The notes: generated by a model from the sequence alone, not told the origin. DNA of 64,000 bases from Planctomycetaceae bacterium (GCA_028284485.1 JANQRQ010000011.1:62001-126000); one strand, 5' to 3'. Shown: positions 17,705 through 27,857, numbered from the stretch's first letter. Program-made: numbers and translations.

Positions 17705-18532
17705 GTGGTTGAGGCATACGCGGATCGTTGGGCAATGATCACGGGTGCCTCGTCGGGAATCGGTGCCGAGTTTGCGCGGAAACTCGCCGGACGCGGCATG
17801 CACTTGGTGCTCGTTGCGCGCCGCCGCGAACTTATGGAGGAGCTCGCACAGGAGCTCGATACACGGCACGGCACGAATTCGAAGATTATCGTTTCCGACC
17901 TGAGTGATCCGAGCGAGCCGAAGCGAATCTTCGAAGAAATCTCTCAAGAGGGAATCGAGCTCGAACTACTGGTCAACAGCGCCGGCTTTGGGTTCGTAGG
18001 CGAAATCGACGGAACTGATCTCGAGCGAATGCTCGCCATGATTCGCTTGAATGTGAGCGCCTTAACAGAACTCACCTATCTGTTCCTACCCGGAATGCTC
18101 GCGCGACAGCATGGGGCGATTATCAATCTTTCATCGACGACTGGGTTTCAACCTGTGGCTCACATGAGTGTGTACGCAGCGACCAAGGCGTACGTATTGC
18201 ATTTTACAGAATCGATCTGGGCGGAAGCTCGCGATCGCGGTGTCACTGTGATGGCATTGTGTCCCGGCACGACCGATACCAACTTTTTTGACGTGGCAGG
18301 AGTTTCCGGTTGGCTTAAAAAGCGTCGTTCGCATCCACCCAGCAAGGTTGTCCGCGCTGCGATGAAATACTTGGAGAAACGGCGTCAATATATCGTGCCC
18401 GGCTGGGGGAATTACTTCCTATCTCTCGCCAGCCGATTCGCGAGACGCAAAACGGTGGTGACGCAGTCGATGAAGTATTTTCGGCCGACCCCAAAGAAGA
18501 AAAAGAACAAGTCCAGCAAAGAGAAGTCCTAA
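17705..18532 (+). CDS. Short-chain dehydrogenase/reductase (DltE-like, COG0300 type)
   Basis: 275 residues from a GTG preceded by AGGAGG at 8 nt. Rossmann glycine motif TGASSGIGAEFARKL, LVNSAGFG, catalytic Ser in NLSSTTGF and the YAATK catalytic motif are all present. The C-terminus is a Lys-rich tail. The likely substrate is unknown; this SDR branch often acts on lipid or ketone groups. Convergent with the methyltransferase gene, 24 bp apart. Confidence 0.9.
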   Translation: MVEAYADRWAMITGASSGIGAEFARKLAGRGMHLVLVARRRELMEELAQELDTRHGTNSKIIVSDLSDPSEPKRIFEEISQEGIELELLVNSAGFGFVGEIDGTDLERMLAMIRLNVSALTELTYLFLPGMLARQHGAIINLSSTTGFQPVAHMSVYAATKAYVLHFTESIWAEARDRGVTVMALCPGTTDTNFFDVAGVSGWLKKRRSHPPSKVVRAAMKYLEKRRQYIVPGWGNYFLSLASRFARRKTVVTQSMKYFRPTPKKKKNKSSKEKS

Positions 18533-18556
18533 CAAAAGTGGATTTGTGACCACGAC

Positions 18557-20500
18557 CTATGAGTGTGTGGGATCAAATTTGTAAAGCTTGCTGACGAGTT
18601 CTTCTACTTCTGATTCCGCAACGGCGAGTTCTTCTGTTGGCGGTTTTCCGAATTCATCGCTGAGGATGGACTGAATTCTGGACACCAATTCGGAAAGCCG
18701 GGTTTCAATGCCGTGGTTTCGCAGCGGTAAGGGAAATCGTTGTAGGACGCGGCCGTTAATCTCCAGGTTCGCACCGCGGTGTTTTGCGTAAACCTGAAAC
18801 CAGCGGTAGGCCAATGAGGAATTAAGAATCGCAGTCAGTGCAGGCAGAGGGAGCGTTTCCTGTTCAATCGGCTGGACAATATTGATGGAGAACCCCACAA
18901 ATGTTGCGTGTTCGGCCCACACGAATTGAGGCCTTCGGCCCATTTGTACACTCAGAATCCGCGGTTGGCGAAACAGACTTTCCTGACGCGGCCAGTGCAA
19001 ATGCCACCAGCCGATTGATCCTTGTCGAACTTCGCGGCGGCGTTCGAGAATCGGCCGAAACCGTGTGAGATGGCGCTCAATTGACGCGCAATGCGAAAGC
19101 GACGGAGCTGTCGTCTTGGTCATGTACAACACATATCGATCTGTCGATTGCGGAATGTCATAACGGCCGATTGCAGAAGTCTGAAAGTACGGTCGTAACA
19201 GCCGTTGTTCCTGCGCCGAGAGCCGTAGCTCGTCAACCTCATCAGCCGTCAAAACGAAAACACCTTCGCCGATGCGGAACTCTTCACTCGATTGATTTCT
19301 GTGCCGAGAGGAAATGACCGGAGGGTTTTCGGCCATCCCCTGACGCACATGAAAAGAGTTTTGAAGTTGCGGGAGCGTCGAAGCGTGCTTTGCGAATCGG
19401 TCGTCGGCGCGAACGATGATATGTCCGTTCGCGTACAACTCCGATTGCCGGAGCGACGACATGAGATCGCAATCATGTGTTTTTGCTGGCTTGTCTTGCT
19501 GATTGCCCGACGCATTCTTCTTCGGTTCTTTTCTTGCGGCACGCAGGAATGCATCGATCGCCTCAGCTCGCGAGGAGAAGTCAACGATTCGGCAACGTTG
19601 CTTTGAGTGGCACTTTCGGAGCCGAAAAATCAGATGCTTCCCTTGAACGGAATCAAAGACCGGGGCGCTACCGAGCAGCACAATTTCTTCCATGGTTGTC
19701 TCGTGCTGTAATCGGTCTATCAGCAACTTCGCTCCAGCCGATTTCAACCAGTAGCTGTTAACGACGAATGACAATGCCCCATCTTGACGGAGCAAGTCGA
19801 GACCACGATGAACAAAAAAGTACCACAAATCCATGCGTGCCTGACACCAGCGCCTGCCGAATGAAGTTTTCTTGATGCGATCGAAAACATCTCGCGCGTG
19901 CAGTTCGCGTCGATAAGGGGGATTTCCCAGGATAACGTCGAATCCGCCTTCGGAAGCAATGTGGGGGAATGCCTCGGTCCAATTCAAGGCCGAATCAAAG
20001 TTTGAAAAATTGGCCGCGTCGTTGGCCGTGCCGAAATCTGGACCCAGTAACGCGTCACCAACGTGAAAGTTAGAATGCAGGATTTTAGTCAACCGGCTTT
20101 CGTATGACGCCGGTGGAGAAATCATACTCCGCAATCGTTGGCGCAAGTCGCTAATCGCGGAAGGATCGACGTCGACACCAAATATCGAGTTTTTCAGAAT
20201 GCCTAGCTGATCCGCGACGTCGATTGAACTCGGGGAGGTCGCATTCGATTCAGTACGTGCAGTAGTCAGTCCCTTGTTAGATGCTAACAACTGCTGAAAG
20301 GCCTCGATGACGAAAGCACCGTCGCCGCAGGCCGGATCGAGTATGCGAGGCGCCGCCGGCCCGGAAGAGCTGCGGTGGCGGGTGATTCCGACCATGCACT
20401 CGCGAACCATGTATGCGGCTAACCGTTGCGGCGTATAGTACTGACCCAAAGCGCGGCGTTTTGATTTCGTCACGTTCGGATGAGTCGCGGCTGATGGCAT
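18557..20500 (-). CDS. Solitary Eco57I/TaqI-type N6-adenine DNA methyltransferase
   Basis: 647 residues. AdoMet motif ILDPACGDGAFVIEAF (~residue 52), target-adenine motif IV FDVILGNPPYRR (~185), then a long C-terminal region with RPYFQTSAIGRY and RFPLPL-type motifs of the TaqI-like specificity domain. It lacks the N-terminal nuclease domain of type IIG enzymes and has no adjacent nuclease. It could be an orphan methyltransferase or part of a split defence system whose partner lies elsewhere. It is too short for the BREX PglX protein. It methylates adenine in a specific DNA sequence; the recognition site cannot be read from the sequence. Confidence 0.88.
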   Translation of the reverse strand: MPSAATHPNVTKSKRRALGQYYTPQRLAAYMVRECMVGITRHRSSSGPAAPRILDPACGDGAFVIEAFQQLLASNKGLTTARTESNATSPSSIDVADQLGILKNSIFGVDVDPSAISDLRQRLRSMISPPASYESRLTKILHSNFHVGDALLGPDFGTANDAANFSNFDSALNWTEAFPHIASEGGFDVILGNPPYRRELHARDVFDRIKKTSFGRRWCQARMDLWYFFVHRGLDLLRQDGALSFVVNSYWLKSAGAKLLIDRLQHETTMEEIVLLGSAPVFDSVQGKHLIFRLRKCHSKQRCRIVDFSSRAEAIDAFLRAARKEPKKNASGNQQDKPAKTHDCDLMSSLRQSELYANGHIIVRADDRFAKHASTLPQLQNSFHVRQGMAENPPVISSRHRNQSSEEFRIGEGVFVLTADEVDELRLSAQEQRLLRPYFQTSAIGRYDIPQSTDRYVLYMTKTTAPSLSHCASIERHLTRFRPILERRREVRQGSIGWWHLHWPRQESLFRQPRILSVQMGRRPQFVWAEHATFVGFSINIVQPIEQETLPLPALTAILNSSLAYRWFQVYAKHRGANLEINGRVLQRFPLPLRNHGIETRLSELVSRIQSILSDEFGKPPTEELAVAESEVEELVSKLYKFDPTHS

Positions 20501-20821
20501 TGCGCAATCTTGTTGATGAACTGCCCACAGAATTCCTGGGGGATTCTATGTTAATCAGATACTGCCACGAAAGAGAAATAGGAGTGCCCCACCGACGGGG
20601 GATCAGGTGGGGCACTATTCCGCACACGGCGTGCGGAAGTAGGGGACAAGTTAAGCTGTCACAACAAGAACGGGCCTGCATTACAGGCGCGACGACAAAT
20701 CGTTGTCGGAGACTGTTGAGCTGGTGCATTCCCCCATCTGGCTGAAGAACAACGAATCGGTCTTGTGGCGTCCCCTCCCTCTAGAGGCCGATCCGCTCGT
20801 GTATCGTCCCAAACGAAGCTA
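20501..20821 (-). terminator. Intergenic region with terminator-like hairpins after the DUF1501 gene
   Basis: GTGCCCCACC (20584-20593) pairs with GGTGGGGCAC (20606-20615), a perfect 10-bp stem. Read leftward it is followed by TCCTATTTCTCTTT, so it probably terminates the DUF1501 transcript. A second perfect stem, TTCCGCAC with GTGCGGAA (about 20619-20639), lies just upstream of it. No open reading frame. Confidence 0.6.
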
Positions 20822-22102
20822 TCACGAAAATAGCTGCTGAATTGGTTCTCCCCCATCAACAATTTTCAACGGCCGGCCGAGTGGGCCATAATTTTCGATC
20901 CGGGGATCAATCTGCAGCGCGTTGCAAATCGTGCAGAACAAGTCACCGACGGCCACCGGTCGTTCTGCGACATCCATGCCATCGGCCGTTGAGGCTCCGA
21001 TGACTTGTCCACCGCGTACTCCAGCGCCGGCCATGGCTGCATTAAAGACTCGCGGAAAGTGGTCGCGCCCCGTTTGGCCATTAATGCGTGGTGTTCTGCC
21101 GAATTCTCCCATCCAGACGACGAGCGTTGTCTCCAGCAGCCCACGGTCTTTCAAGTCGTCGATTAGCGTGGAAAGAGCAGGGTCGACTTGTTTCGCGTTT
21201 TCCGCAACCCGTTCGAAATTGTCGGCGTGAGTATCCCAGCCCCGAGAGACGACTTCGATAAAGGTGACACCAGCTTCCACGAGCCGACGTGCCAGTAAGC
21301 ATCCCCGTCCGAAATCACTGTCGCCGTACCGATCGATCAACTCGGCCGATTCGTCCTCGAATTCGAAAGACTTGACGTTGGGGCTTTGGACGAGTCTGGC
21401 TGCTTTTCCATAGAGTCGTTGGTGGTTCTCCACGACGGTTTTCCCACCGGACTTTGCAAAGCTCGATTCCAGCCTGCCCAAAACGTCCATGCGGCGTTGG
21501 TATCGGGGCTGGTTCACGGTTGCAGCAACATTCTGCGGGAGCTGCCCCGGGTTGTTCACGACAAACGGCTCGTAATCGACGCCCAGGAATCCCGCTCCTT
21601 GAGTCGAACCGACCGAAACAACGGGTGGCAAATCGTTGCCTTGATCGCCAATCTCTTTGGCAATACAAGCTCCCAAACTGGGGTGCTTGATTCCGCCAGA
21701 TGGCAGATAACCGGTGTGCATTTGGTAGGTTGCCCGGGGATGGCTGCCCTCTTTGTTGGTCATCGACCGGATCAGCGCGATTTCCTTCATTGTCGATGCT
21801 GTTTGTTCCCAACCTTGAGCGATTTGAATGCCGGGAACGGCTGTCGCGATGACCTTTGTCGGGCCGCTATTCTCAGATTCCGGTTTGGGATCGAAGGTTT
21901 CCAATTGACTCGGCCCACCGGCCATCCACAGCAGAATCATTGCGCGGCCGCGACTGCGAATTTCATCGGCCCGCAGACCGACCAGGTCTCGAAATCCCAT
22001 GGTGCCAGCCGCCACACTGCTTGCAGAAACTGTGTGCAGAAAATTGCGACGAGTTACCGAGCGATTGTTGATTCCGATGTGTTGATGAAGGAATTCATTC
22101 AT
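20822..22102 (-). CDS. DUF1501 protein (Tat-exported, sulfatase-like fold)
   Basis: 426 residues from MNEFLHQHIGIN; longer starts would overlap the upstream gene. Twin-arginine signal SVTRRNFLHTVSASSVAAGT. Planctomycete DUF1501 hallmarks: ILLWMAGGPSQLETFDPKP, WDTHADNF, VVWMGEFGRTPRIN and GRDHFPRVFNAAMAGAGV. The fold belongs to the alkaline-phosphatase/sulfatase superfamily, but the substrate is unknown. It almost always follows a DUF1549/DUF1553 gene, as here (53-bp gap), and the pair is thought to work together outside the cytoplasm. Confidence 0.93.
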   Translation of the reverse strand: MNEFLHQHIGINNRSVTRRNFLHTVSASSVAAGTMGFRDLVGLRADEIRSRGRAMILLWMAGGPSQLETFDPKPESENSGPTKVIATAVPGIQIAQGWEQTASTMKEIALIRSMTNKEGSHPRATYQMHTGYLPSGGIKHPSLGACIAKEIGDQGNDLPPVVSVGSTQGAGFLGVDYEPFVVNNPGQLPQNVAATVNQPRYQRRMDVLGRLESSFAKSGGKTVVENHQRLYGKAARLVQSPNVKSFEFEDESAELIDRYGDSDFGRGCLLARRLVEAGVTFIEVVSRGWDTHADNFERVAENAKQVDPALSTLIDDLKDRGLLETTLVVWMGEFGRTPRINGQTGRDHFPRVFNAAMAGAGVRGGQVIGASTADGMDVAERPVAVGDLFCTICNALQIDPRIENYGPLGRPLKIVDGGEPIQQLFS

Positions 22103-22155
22103 GCTGAGCGATTCCGAATAGTGGTCATCAGAAGGAAGTGGCGGCCAGGTCATCC

Positions 22156-24072
22156 CTATCGCTTTGATAGGAATTCGCTCGAATTGAGCAGCGACCACAA
22201 CAAGTCTTCAAAGGCTTCGTTTCTTCCACCGACTTCGTCGATGTACTCCAGGCAAATCGATTTTTCTTCGGCGGTCGCCTCTCGGGACAGTACGAGCAAA
22301 TACAGTTCGTCGATGGCATTGCCGTCGTCGGGATAGTCCCGTAGCAAGCGTGCCAGCCGCGTCCGTCCAGATGCTCGAATCATGTTGTTAATGAGGGGCG
22401 AGTTCATCATGAACAAAGCCTGCGGTATATTGCCGAGGATTTCATCATTTGGTGTTGATGGGTCGAATCCGAAAATGGCGGAGAATGCGGTACGGGGCGA
22501 CTGTGGCCGGCCGCCGCCCGAGGTTTGTTGGGCGCGTTTGCCCCTTCCCGCCAGCCGGTTGACACCAAGAATGCTCGTGAGTGAGTCGTAGATTTGGTCC
22601 GCCCTCAGTCGAACCGGTTCCACTGCGGCCAGTTCCTGTCCGTCGATTGCTCCATCTAAACTTGCGGTTGCACGCTGATAGACGCGCGTATTGGCGATCG
22701 TGCGAATGAGCCACTTAATATCGTAGCGCCGATCGACAAAACCTTGACTGAGCAATTCCAAGACTTCCGCATGGTTCGGCTGACGTTGCGGTCCCATGTC
22801 GTCGATGGGCGTATAGAATGCTTCACCGACCAACTCGGCCCAAATTCGATTGACAAACGCTTTCGCGAACCACGGATTGGTCGATGCAGTCAGGTAGTTG
22901 GCTAAGGAATTGCGTCTCTCCAAGTCTGTCATGCCGGGACGCGGACGAGAATTCGTCGCGAAAAACACCGGGTTGATCAATGTTCCTGGTGAAGTCGGAT
23001 TGCTAAGGTCGGGCATGTAATACTCTGCACTCCCCTGCCCTGGTCGGTTGTTGGGCGGTCGCCGAATATTTTCAAATTCCTTCAGGCTGAGTGCGCCGTC
23101 GTTATCCGAATCGTTACGCTCAAGCATGTTTGAAAACCGCGACCGTAGCGGCGAATTTCGCACTTCAAACTCGTTCAGTTTGCCGTCGCGATTGCGATCG
23201 AGCATTCTGACGAATCGCCCGGGATCTTCAGCAAACATTGCGCCCCTGGAACTTTGACGCCGTTGCCGATCGACCGAAATCACTTCCCAATCGCGTAGCT
23301 CGCCTTCGGGCTGTCGGCGGACACCGACCCGGGGAAAGAATGCGGCTAGCTCGTGGAACTGTTCGCGTTTCCAATCGTCGGTGGGGTGGTCGTGGCAATT
23401 CGCACACTGGATTTGAATCCCCAAGAATATGCGAGAGACTTCGGCTGCAATTTCTGACGGGGAGCCCTCATGAGCAAATAGAATGGCAGTCCGCCCATCT
23501 TCGTTGACATCACCTTTAGCGGTGATCAGTTCTTTCGCAATGCGGTTCCAGCTTATGTTTTCCGACAATTGCCCTGTCATCCATTCGGTAAATGGCTGTC
23601 TGGCGATGCCTGCTCGAGCATTCGAAGCGCGCAGAAAAATGACATCGCTCCAGTAACGAGCCCAATACCCGGCATACTCGGGAGAATCCAAAAGGCGATC
23701 GATCAGTTGTGTTCGCTTTTTCGGATTGGGATCGAGCCCGAACAGCGTTACATCGGTCGGGCTAGGCGATGTACCGGTGATGTCGAATGTCACGCGCCTT
23801 AAAAAGTCTTCATCGCGAGCCAATTGAGCCGGAGGAATCTCAGCACGGTTCAATTCTGCCGCAACCAATTCGTCGATTCTTTGAGCAACCGCATGGCTCG
23901 AATCGTTTTCGCTTGATCGTGAGAAACGATCTCCTAACCGGCTGGATTGTGAGTTCCGATCATCGCCCAATGTGGGTGGAGAGAAAAAATGACCCAAGAC
24001 GAGGATGGCCGAGGCCATTTGTAATCCGAACCCTATGTTTACGTTGTGGATGGCCAGCGTCGACAACCGCAT
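22156..24072 (-). CDS. DUF1549/DUF1553 protein with inserted EF-hand pair
   Basis: 638 residues from MRLSTLAIHN, with GAAGAGGG 6-7 nt upstream; an ATG 23 codons further upstream is less likely. Probable N-terminal signal/membrane segment (residues ~8-30). DUF1549 spans ~60-245 (LARDEDFLRRVTFDITG and CANCHDHP at 223-230, a possible metal or haem-like CxxCH site). DUF1553 spans ~365-630 (NPWFAKAFVNRIWAELVG, PLINNMI). Between them sit two canonical EF-hand loops, DRNRDGKLNEFE (292-303) and DSDNDGALSLKE (321-332), so calcium binding is likely. Works with the downstream DUF1501 protein; the enzymatic role is unknown. Confidence 0.92.
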   Translation of the reverse strand: MRLSTLAIHNVNIGFGLQMASAILVLGHFFSPPTLGDDRNSQSSRLGDRFSRSSENDSSHAVAQRIDELVAAELNRAEIPPAQLARDEDFLRRVTFDITGTSPSPTDVTLFGLDPNPKKRTQLIDRLLDSPEYAGYWARYWSDVIFLRASNARAGIARQPFTEWMTGQLSENISWNRIAKELITAKGDVNEDGRTAILFAHEGSPSEIAAEVSRIFLGIQIQCANCHDHPTDDWKREQFHELAAFFPRVGVRRQPEGELRDWEVISVDRQRRQSSRGAMFAEDPGRFVRMLDRNRDGKLNEFEVRNSPLRSRFSNMLERNDSDNDGALSLKEFENIRRPPNNRPGQGSAEYYMPDLSNPTSPGTLINPVFFATNSRPRPGMTDLERRNSLANYLTASTNPWFAKAFVNRIWAELVGEAFYTPIDDMGPQRQPNHAEVLELLSQGFVDRRYDIKWLIRTIANTRVYQRATASLDGAIDGQELAAVEPVRLRADQIYDSLTSILGVNRLAGRGKRAQQTSGGGRPQSPRTAFSAIFGFDPSTPNDEILGNIPQALFMMNSPLINNMIRASGRTRLARLLRDYPDDGNAIDELYLLVLSREATAEEKSICLEYIDEVGGRNEAFEDLLWSLLNSSEFLSKR

Positions 24073-24653
24073 AACAGGCCCTCTTCCGGATGGACAATGT
24101 AGGAGTGCGGAAACGTTCAGAGATGCGTCAGCGATTGGCAAATCGCTGCTGTATTAAACCCCACACTCTGCGAAATGATTCGCGGAAAAACTGCCCGATT
24201 TCCGCTCTCCGTGCCAATTTGTCGCCCATTTTTGGTGAAATTCGCAAATGGGCGAATGTGCCACATTCGGCGCAGTTCGATTTCGGTGCGGCCCGTTCGA
24301 AGACTTCAATCTGTAGTTTGACCTGATCGGCGGTCACTTTCGTGCGGTCTCTTTGTTAAGATGGCTCACACTTGGTAGCGATAGAGCGGTTTACTTTTTC
24401 TCGTGGGCGATTCTGGCTCGCGGGGACCAGCGGTCATAGTACAAAACGCGATTCTCGCGGCCACGAATCAGGGTATTACGCTGTAGGCCCTGCAAGTGTT
24501 TAGTTTTCGTTCCCCGTTCTGAAAGCGGTTTCGGGGATGAGGAGACCGGGTTCGTTTCGTTTAACGCGATGGCTGCAACTCGAAAATTCGCAGTATTAAT
24601 GCAATCAATCGAAACGTGAGACTGAGTACTGCAGTGCAGCGAGAGGAAACAAC
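24073..24653. other. 581-bp divergent intergenic region with repeat copy 5
   Basis: Lies between divergent DUF1549 and gntP transcripts. It contains repeat copy 5 (24382-24486). A 70-codon leftward frame with a GTG start at 24337 is possible but has no convincing ribosome binding site or homology, so it is not called. GAGAGG lies upstream of the gntP ATG. Confidence 0.5.
24382..24486 (+). repeat. Dispersed ~105-bp repeat, copy 5 (only one not downstream of a gene)
   Basis: Full-length TAGAGCGGTTTACTTTTTC...CTGTAG. Hairpins: CTGGCTCGCGGGGACCAG (imperfect), CGCGATTCTCGCG (perfect) and CAGGGTATTACGCTG. It lies between divergent promoters rather than after a gene. Confidence 0.85.
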
Positions 24654-26357
24654 ATGGATTCGATGGGGTTGACGCTCGGGATTCTCTTGGCCGGGATCGT
24701 CGTCGTCGTGGGCGGAATTCTCGTTCTGCGGCTGCACGCCTTTTTGGCCTTAATTCTTGGCGCTTTACTGGTGGGTATTCTGACACCGTTCGCAGCGATC
24801 GAGCGTTACAACATCGACAAAGCCGCCGTCGACGTTGTGGCGATCGCCGATGATAGTTCGGAATTGACGGTCGCCCTTGCCCAAAAGGACCAAGTGCATG
24901 TCGGCATGCAATACGTCATCCTACGACCGAGTGGCGATAACGGTGATCTTGAGAAGATCGGCGATGCCGCTGTCGACCGATTCGTTGATGAGACGGTTGA
25001 TGGAAAGACGATCGAACGTGCCGTGATGAAACCGGTTCAGCCGGGCGAATTGCAGTTTCAGCCCGGGGACATTGTCATTCATCCGTTCGACTGGAAGGCG
25101 GCGGAAGCGGCATCTCGCAAAACCGTCGGTGAGCGAGTCGCGACTCGGTTCGGCAGTACTTGCACGAGCATCGGCATCTTGATTGCGATGGCCTCGATCA
25201 TCGGAAAATGTCTTTTGGATAGCGGGGCCGCTGATCGAATTGTCCGCTCGGCCTTAAAAGTACTCGGGGAAGCCGGAGCGCCGCTGGCATTCATATTGAG
25301 CGGGTTTCTTTTGGGGATACCGGTGTTCTTCGACACGGTGTTCTACCTGATGATTCCACTGGGAAAAGCGATGACGATGCGTGTTGGTCGCAACTACCTG
25401 TTATATGTGCTGGCCATTGTTTCGGGGGCAACGATGGCCCATTCGCTTGTTCCGCCAACGCCCGGCCCATTGTTCGTCGCGGATGAACTGGGGATTGATA
25501 TCGGCATGATGATACTCGCCGGATGCGCGGTCGGCTTTTTTACCAGCGGATTCGGATACATCTACGCAACTTTTGCGAATCGAATTTGGGAACTGCCGCT
25601 TCGCGAATCCCCCGGCTTCTCATTGGACGAGCTCAAGAAACTCTCTCAAAAGAATGACGACGAACTTCCGCCGACGTGGATCTCGTTGTTACCGATTTTG
25701 CTTCCGGTCATTTTGATTGGTGGCAATACGGTACTGAAGTCACTCAATGAAGCATTCCCGGATCAAGTTCCCAGCATCATCATGCGGTCGGCCGATACAT
25801 TGGGAAACAAGAATATTGCATTAGCCATTTCGGCAGCGATTGCGCTGGGAACGCTGGTGTGGCAGAAACGGACCAGCCTGAAAGCATTGGCCACTTCTGT
25901 TCAAGAATCGCTGGCCAGCGGCGGCGTGATTATCTTGATTACCGCCGGCGGTGGTGCCTTCGGTGGGATGCTGCAGGAAACGGGCGTGGCGGGTCTCATC
26001 CGCGAATTACCGTTGGGTTCGACCCCGGTAATCATCTCATTTGCATTTCTGGTGACGGCGGCAGTGCGGACGGCACAAGGATCGGGGACAGTCGCCATGA
26101 TCACCGCTGTCGGAATTCTTTCCGGTATTGCCACCTCGGGCGAATTAGGATTTCATCCGGTGTATCTGGCCCTTGCGATTGGTTGCGGTTCGAAACCGAT
26201 TGCCTGGATGAACGACAGTGGATTCTGGGTGATCGGCAGAATGAGCGGCATGACAGAAGCAGAGACGCTGAAGTATGTCACTCCCATGACGACATTAATG
26301 GGAGTCGTCGGCTTGGCAGTAACGATCGCTGGTGCGACGCTGTTTCCAATGAATTAG
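24654..26357 (+). CDS. GntP-family gluconate/H+ symporter-like permease with soluble insert
   Basis: 567 residues versus ~440-450 for typical GntP. Two N-terminal membrane helices (residues ~5-48) are followed by a ~105-residue hydrophilic insert (about 51-155) containing two hydrophobic-hydrophilic beta-rich stretches (VDVVAIADDSSELTVALA, ELQFQPGDIVIHPF). The GntP core then resumes at RVATRFGSTCTSIGILIAMASIIGKCLLDSGAADRI and continues with HSLVPPTPGPLF and the late GSGTVAMITA motif. Inner-membrane uptake of a sugar acid is likely; the substrate is not determinable. Stands alone on the + strand. Confidence 0.9.
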   Translation: MDSMGLTLGILLAGIVVVVGGILVLRLHAFLALILGALLVGILTPFAAIERYNIDKAAVDVVAIADDSSELTVALAQKDQVHVGMQYVILRPSGDNGDLEKIGDAAVDRFVDETVDGKTIERAVMKPVQPGELQFQPGDIVIHPFDWKAAEAASRKTVGERVATRFGSTCTSIGILIAMASIIGKCLLDSGAADRIVRSALKVLGEAGAPLAFILSGFLLGIPVFFDTVFYLMIPLGKAMTMRVGRNYLLYVLAIVSGATMAHSLVPPTPGPLFVADELGIDIGMMILAGCAVGFFTSGFGYIYATFANRIWELPLRESPGFSLDELKKLSQKNDDELPPTWISLLPILLPVILIGGNTVLKSLNEAFPDQVPSIIMRSADTLGNKNIALAISAAIALGTLVWQKRTSLKALATSVQESLASGGVIILITAGGGAFGGMLQETGVAGLIRELPLGSTPVIISFAFLVTAAVRTAQGSGTVAMITAVGILSGIATSGELGFHPVYLALAIGCGSKPIAWMNDSGFWVIGRMSGMTEAETLKYVTPMTTLMGVVGLAVTIAGATLFPMN

Positions 26358-26441
26358 ACGCGAATTTGATTCGAAAATTCGCTGGCGGTCGTCTGAAACG
26401 AGGAAACCGTTCCGCCGTGCGTTGGCGAGACAATGAAGTCG

Positions 26442-27857
26442 TCAGTTCTTCAGATCGTATTCTTTGATCTTGCGATATAAGGTCCGTTCGCCGATCCCCA
26501 GTAACGAGGCGGCTTCTTCTCGTTTGCCATTGGTGAGTTCCAAAGCTTGTTGGATGTAGTACCGCTCGACTTCCGAAAGCGGCCGGCCAACGAGCGCATC
26601 GGCGCCCGCCCCGGAAGGAATCGCAGCCGATGTCACCGTGCCATCCGGTGGAGCAATCTCCTCGGGAACGTCATCAATATCAAGCACGCCGTCGGAGTCC
26701 AACACAATCATGCGTTCGATCACGTTTCGAAGTTGGCGAATGTTGCCTGGCCAACTGTACGACATTAGTGCTTGCCGGGCTCCGCGAGAGACTCCCGGGA
26801 CATCACGACCGTAACTTTCGGAAAGCTGTCTGCGGAAGTGGTCGATCAATAGGGGAATATCCCCACGACGTTCGCGCAGCGGCGGCAAAAAGATGCTGAC
26901 GACTTGTAGTCGATAGTACAAGTCGGACCGAAACCGACCTTCCTGAACTTCCTTTTCCAAGTCGGCATTCGTGGCGGCGACTAGTCGGACATTGACGTCG
27001 AGTTCTTCGTTCGCGCCTAAGCGGGTGATCCTGCGGTCTTCAAGAACCCGGAGCAGTTTGATTTGGGTATCCATGGGCATTTCGCCCACTTCATCGAGGA
27101 ATAATGTGCCACCGTTCGCAAACTCGAACTTCCCAACACGCTTTCCGACGGCTCCGGTAAACGCACCAGCTTCGTGTCCGAAGAGTTCACTTTCCAAAAT
27201 GCTATCCGGCAACGCGGAAATATTTAATGGAACGAACGGTTTGCTTTTTCGCTCGCTGTTTTGATGCAGGGCCCGCGCGACAAGTTCCTTTCCCGTTCCG
27301 CTTTCCCCTTCGATAAGTACTGTGCTATTGGTTGGGGCGACAGCTTTCAGTCTGTCGAGAACCTTGGTCATGGCAGGACTGCTGCCGATGACTCCCTCGA
27401 AGCCAAACTTTTCGTCGAGCGAACGGCTCAGCTCGGCATTCTGCCGAAGTAACCGCATCCGCGTGGAGGCTTTTTCGACGGCCGCCCGAAGCTCGTTAAT
27501 ATCCAACGGCTTGGTCAGGTACATCGATGCGCCTGCTTGGCCGGCGGCCAATGCCGATTGCACGGAGGCATGACCGGTAAGCAGGATCACTTCGGCATCG
27601 GGCAATTCTTCCTTGGTTTTTCGGAGTATATCGAGGCCGTCAACGTCGTCCATGCGCAAATCGGTGACAACGACATCGTAAGTTTCGCTTTCGATCATCG
27701 CGGCGCCCCGTTCGCCGGAATTCGCCGTGGCGCATTCGTAGCCGACACGCTCGAGGCTTTCGGCAACGGCTTGGGCATGAGGCTCGTCGTCGTCGACGAT
27801 AAGAACCCGGATATTGGAACCAGGAAGTTCGTCTGAACTTTTCTCTTTATTAGCCAT
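26442..27857 (-). CDS. Sigma-54-dependent response regulator (NtrC type)
   Basis: 471 residues. Receiver at ~12-130, with acidic pair VDDDE, phospho-acceptor in [12 protein letters not shown] and Lys in YLTKPL. AAA+ domain ~155-385: Walker [19 protein letters not shown] loop that contacts sigma-54, Walker [13 protein letters not shown], and arginine region [11 protein letters not shown]. The C-terminal Fis-type helix-turn-helix reads [18 protein letters not shown]. It activates sigma-54 promoters when phosphorylated, presumably by the kinase two genes upstream. Its ATG lies within the last codons of the receiver-only gene (8-bp overlap), so the two are translationally coupled. Confidence 0.95.
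   Translation of the reverse strand: MANKEKSSDELPGSNIRVLIVDDDEPHAQAVAESLERVGYECATANSGERGAAMIESETYDVVVTDLRMDDVDGLDILRKTKEELPDAEVILLTGHASVQSALAAGQAGASMYLTKPLDINELRAAVEKASTRMRLLRQNAELSRSLDEKFGFEGVIGSSPAMTKVLDRLKAVAPTNSTVLIEGESGTGKELVARALHQNSERKSKPFVPLNISALPDSILESELFGHEAGAFTGAVGKRVGKFEFANGGTLFLDEVGEMPMDTQIKLLRVLEDRRITRLGANEELDVNVRLVAATNADLEKEVQEGRFRSDLYYRLQVVSIFLPPLRERRGDIPLLIDHFRRQLSESYGRDVPGVSRGARQALMSYSWPGNIRQLRNVIERMIVLDSDGVLDIDDVPEEIAPPDGTVTSAAIPSGAGADALVGRPLSEVERYYIQQALELTNGKREEAASLLGIGERTLYRKIKEYDLKN

Noticed and set aside
16876-17874. Long start for the epimerase at 17874
   Set aside because: The first 110 residues overlap the divergent SDR gene and are low complexity. ATG 17544 has a good ribosome binding site and family fit.
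18557-20500. BREX PglX or full type IIG restriction enzyme
   Set aside because: Too short for PglX and no nuclease motif before the methyltransferase domain.
24128-24337. 69-residue leftward frame with GTG start
   Set aside because: Protein-like composition in parts (SNCAECGTFAH), but no clear ribosome binding site, no homology and an equally long frame on the other strand.
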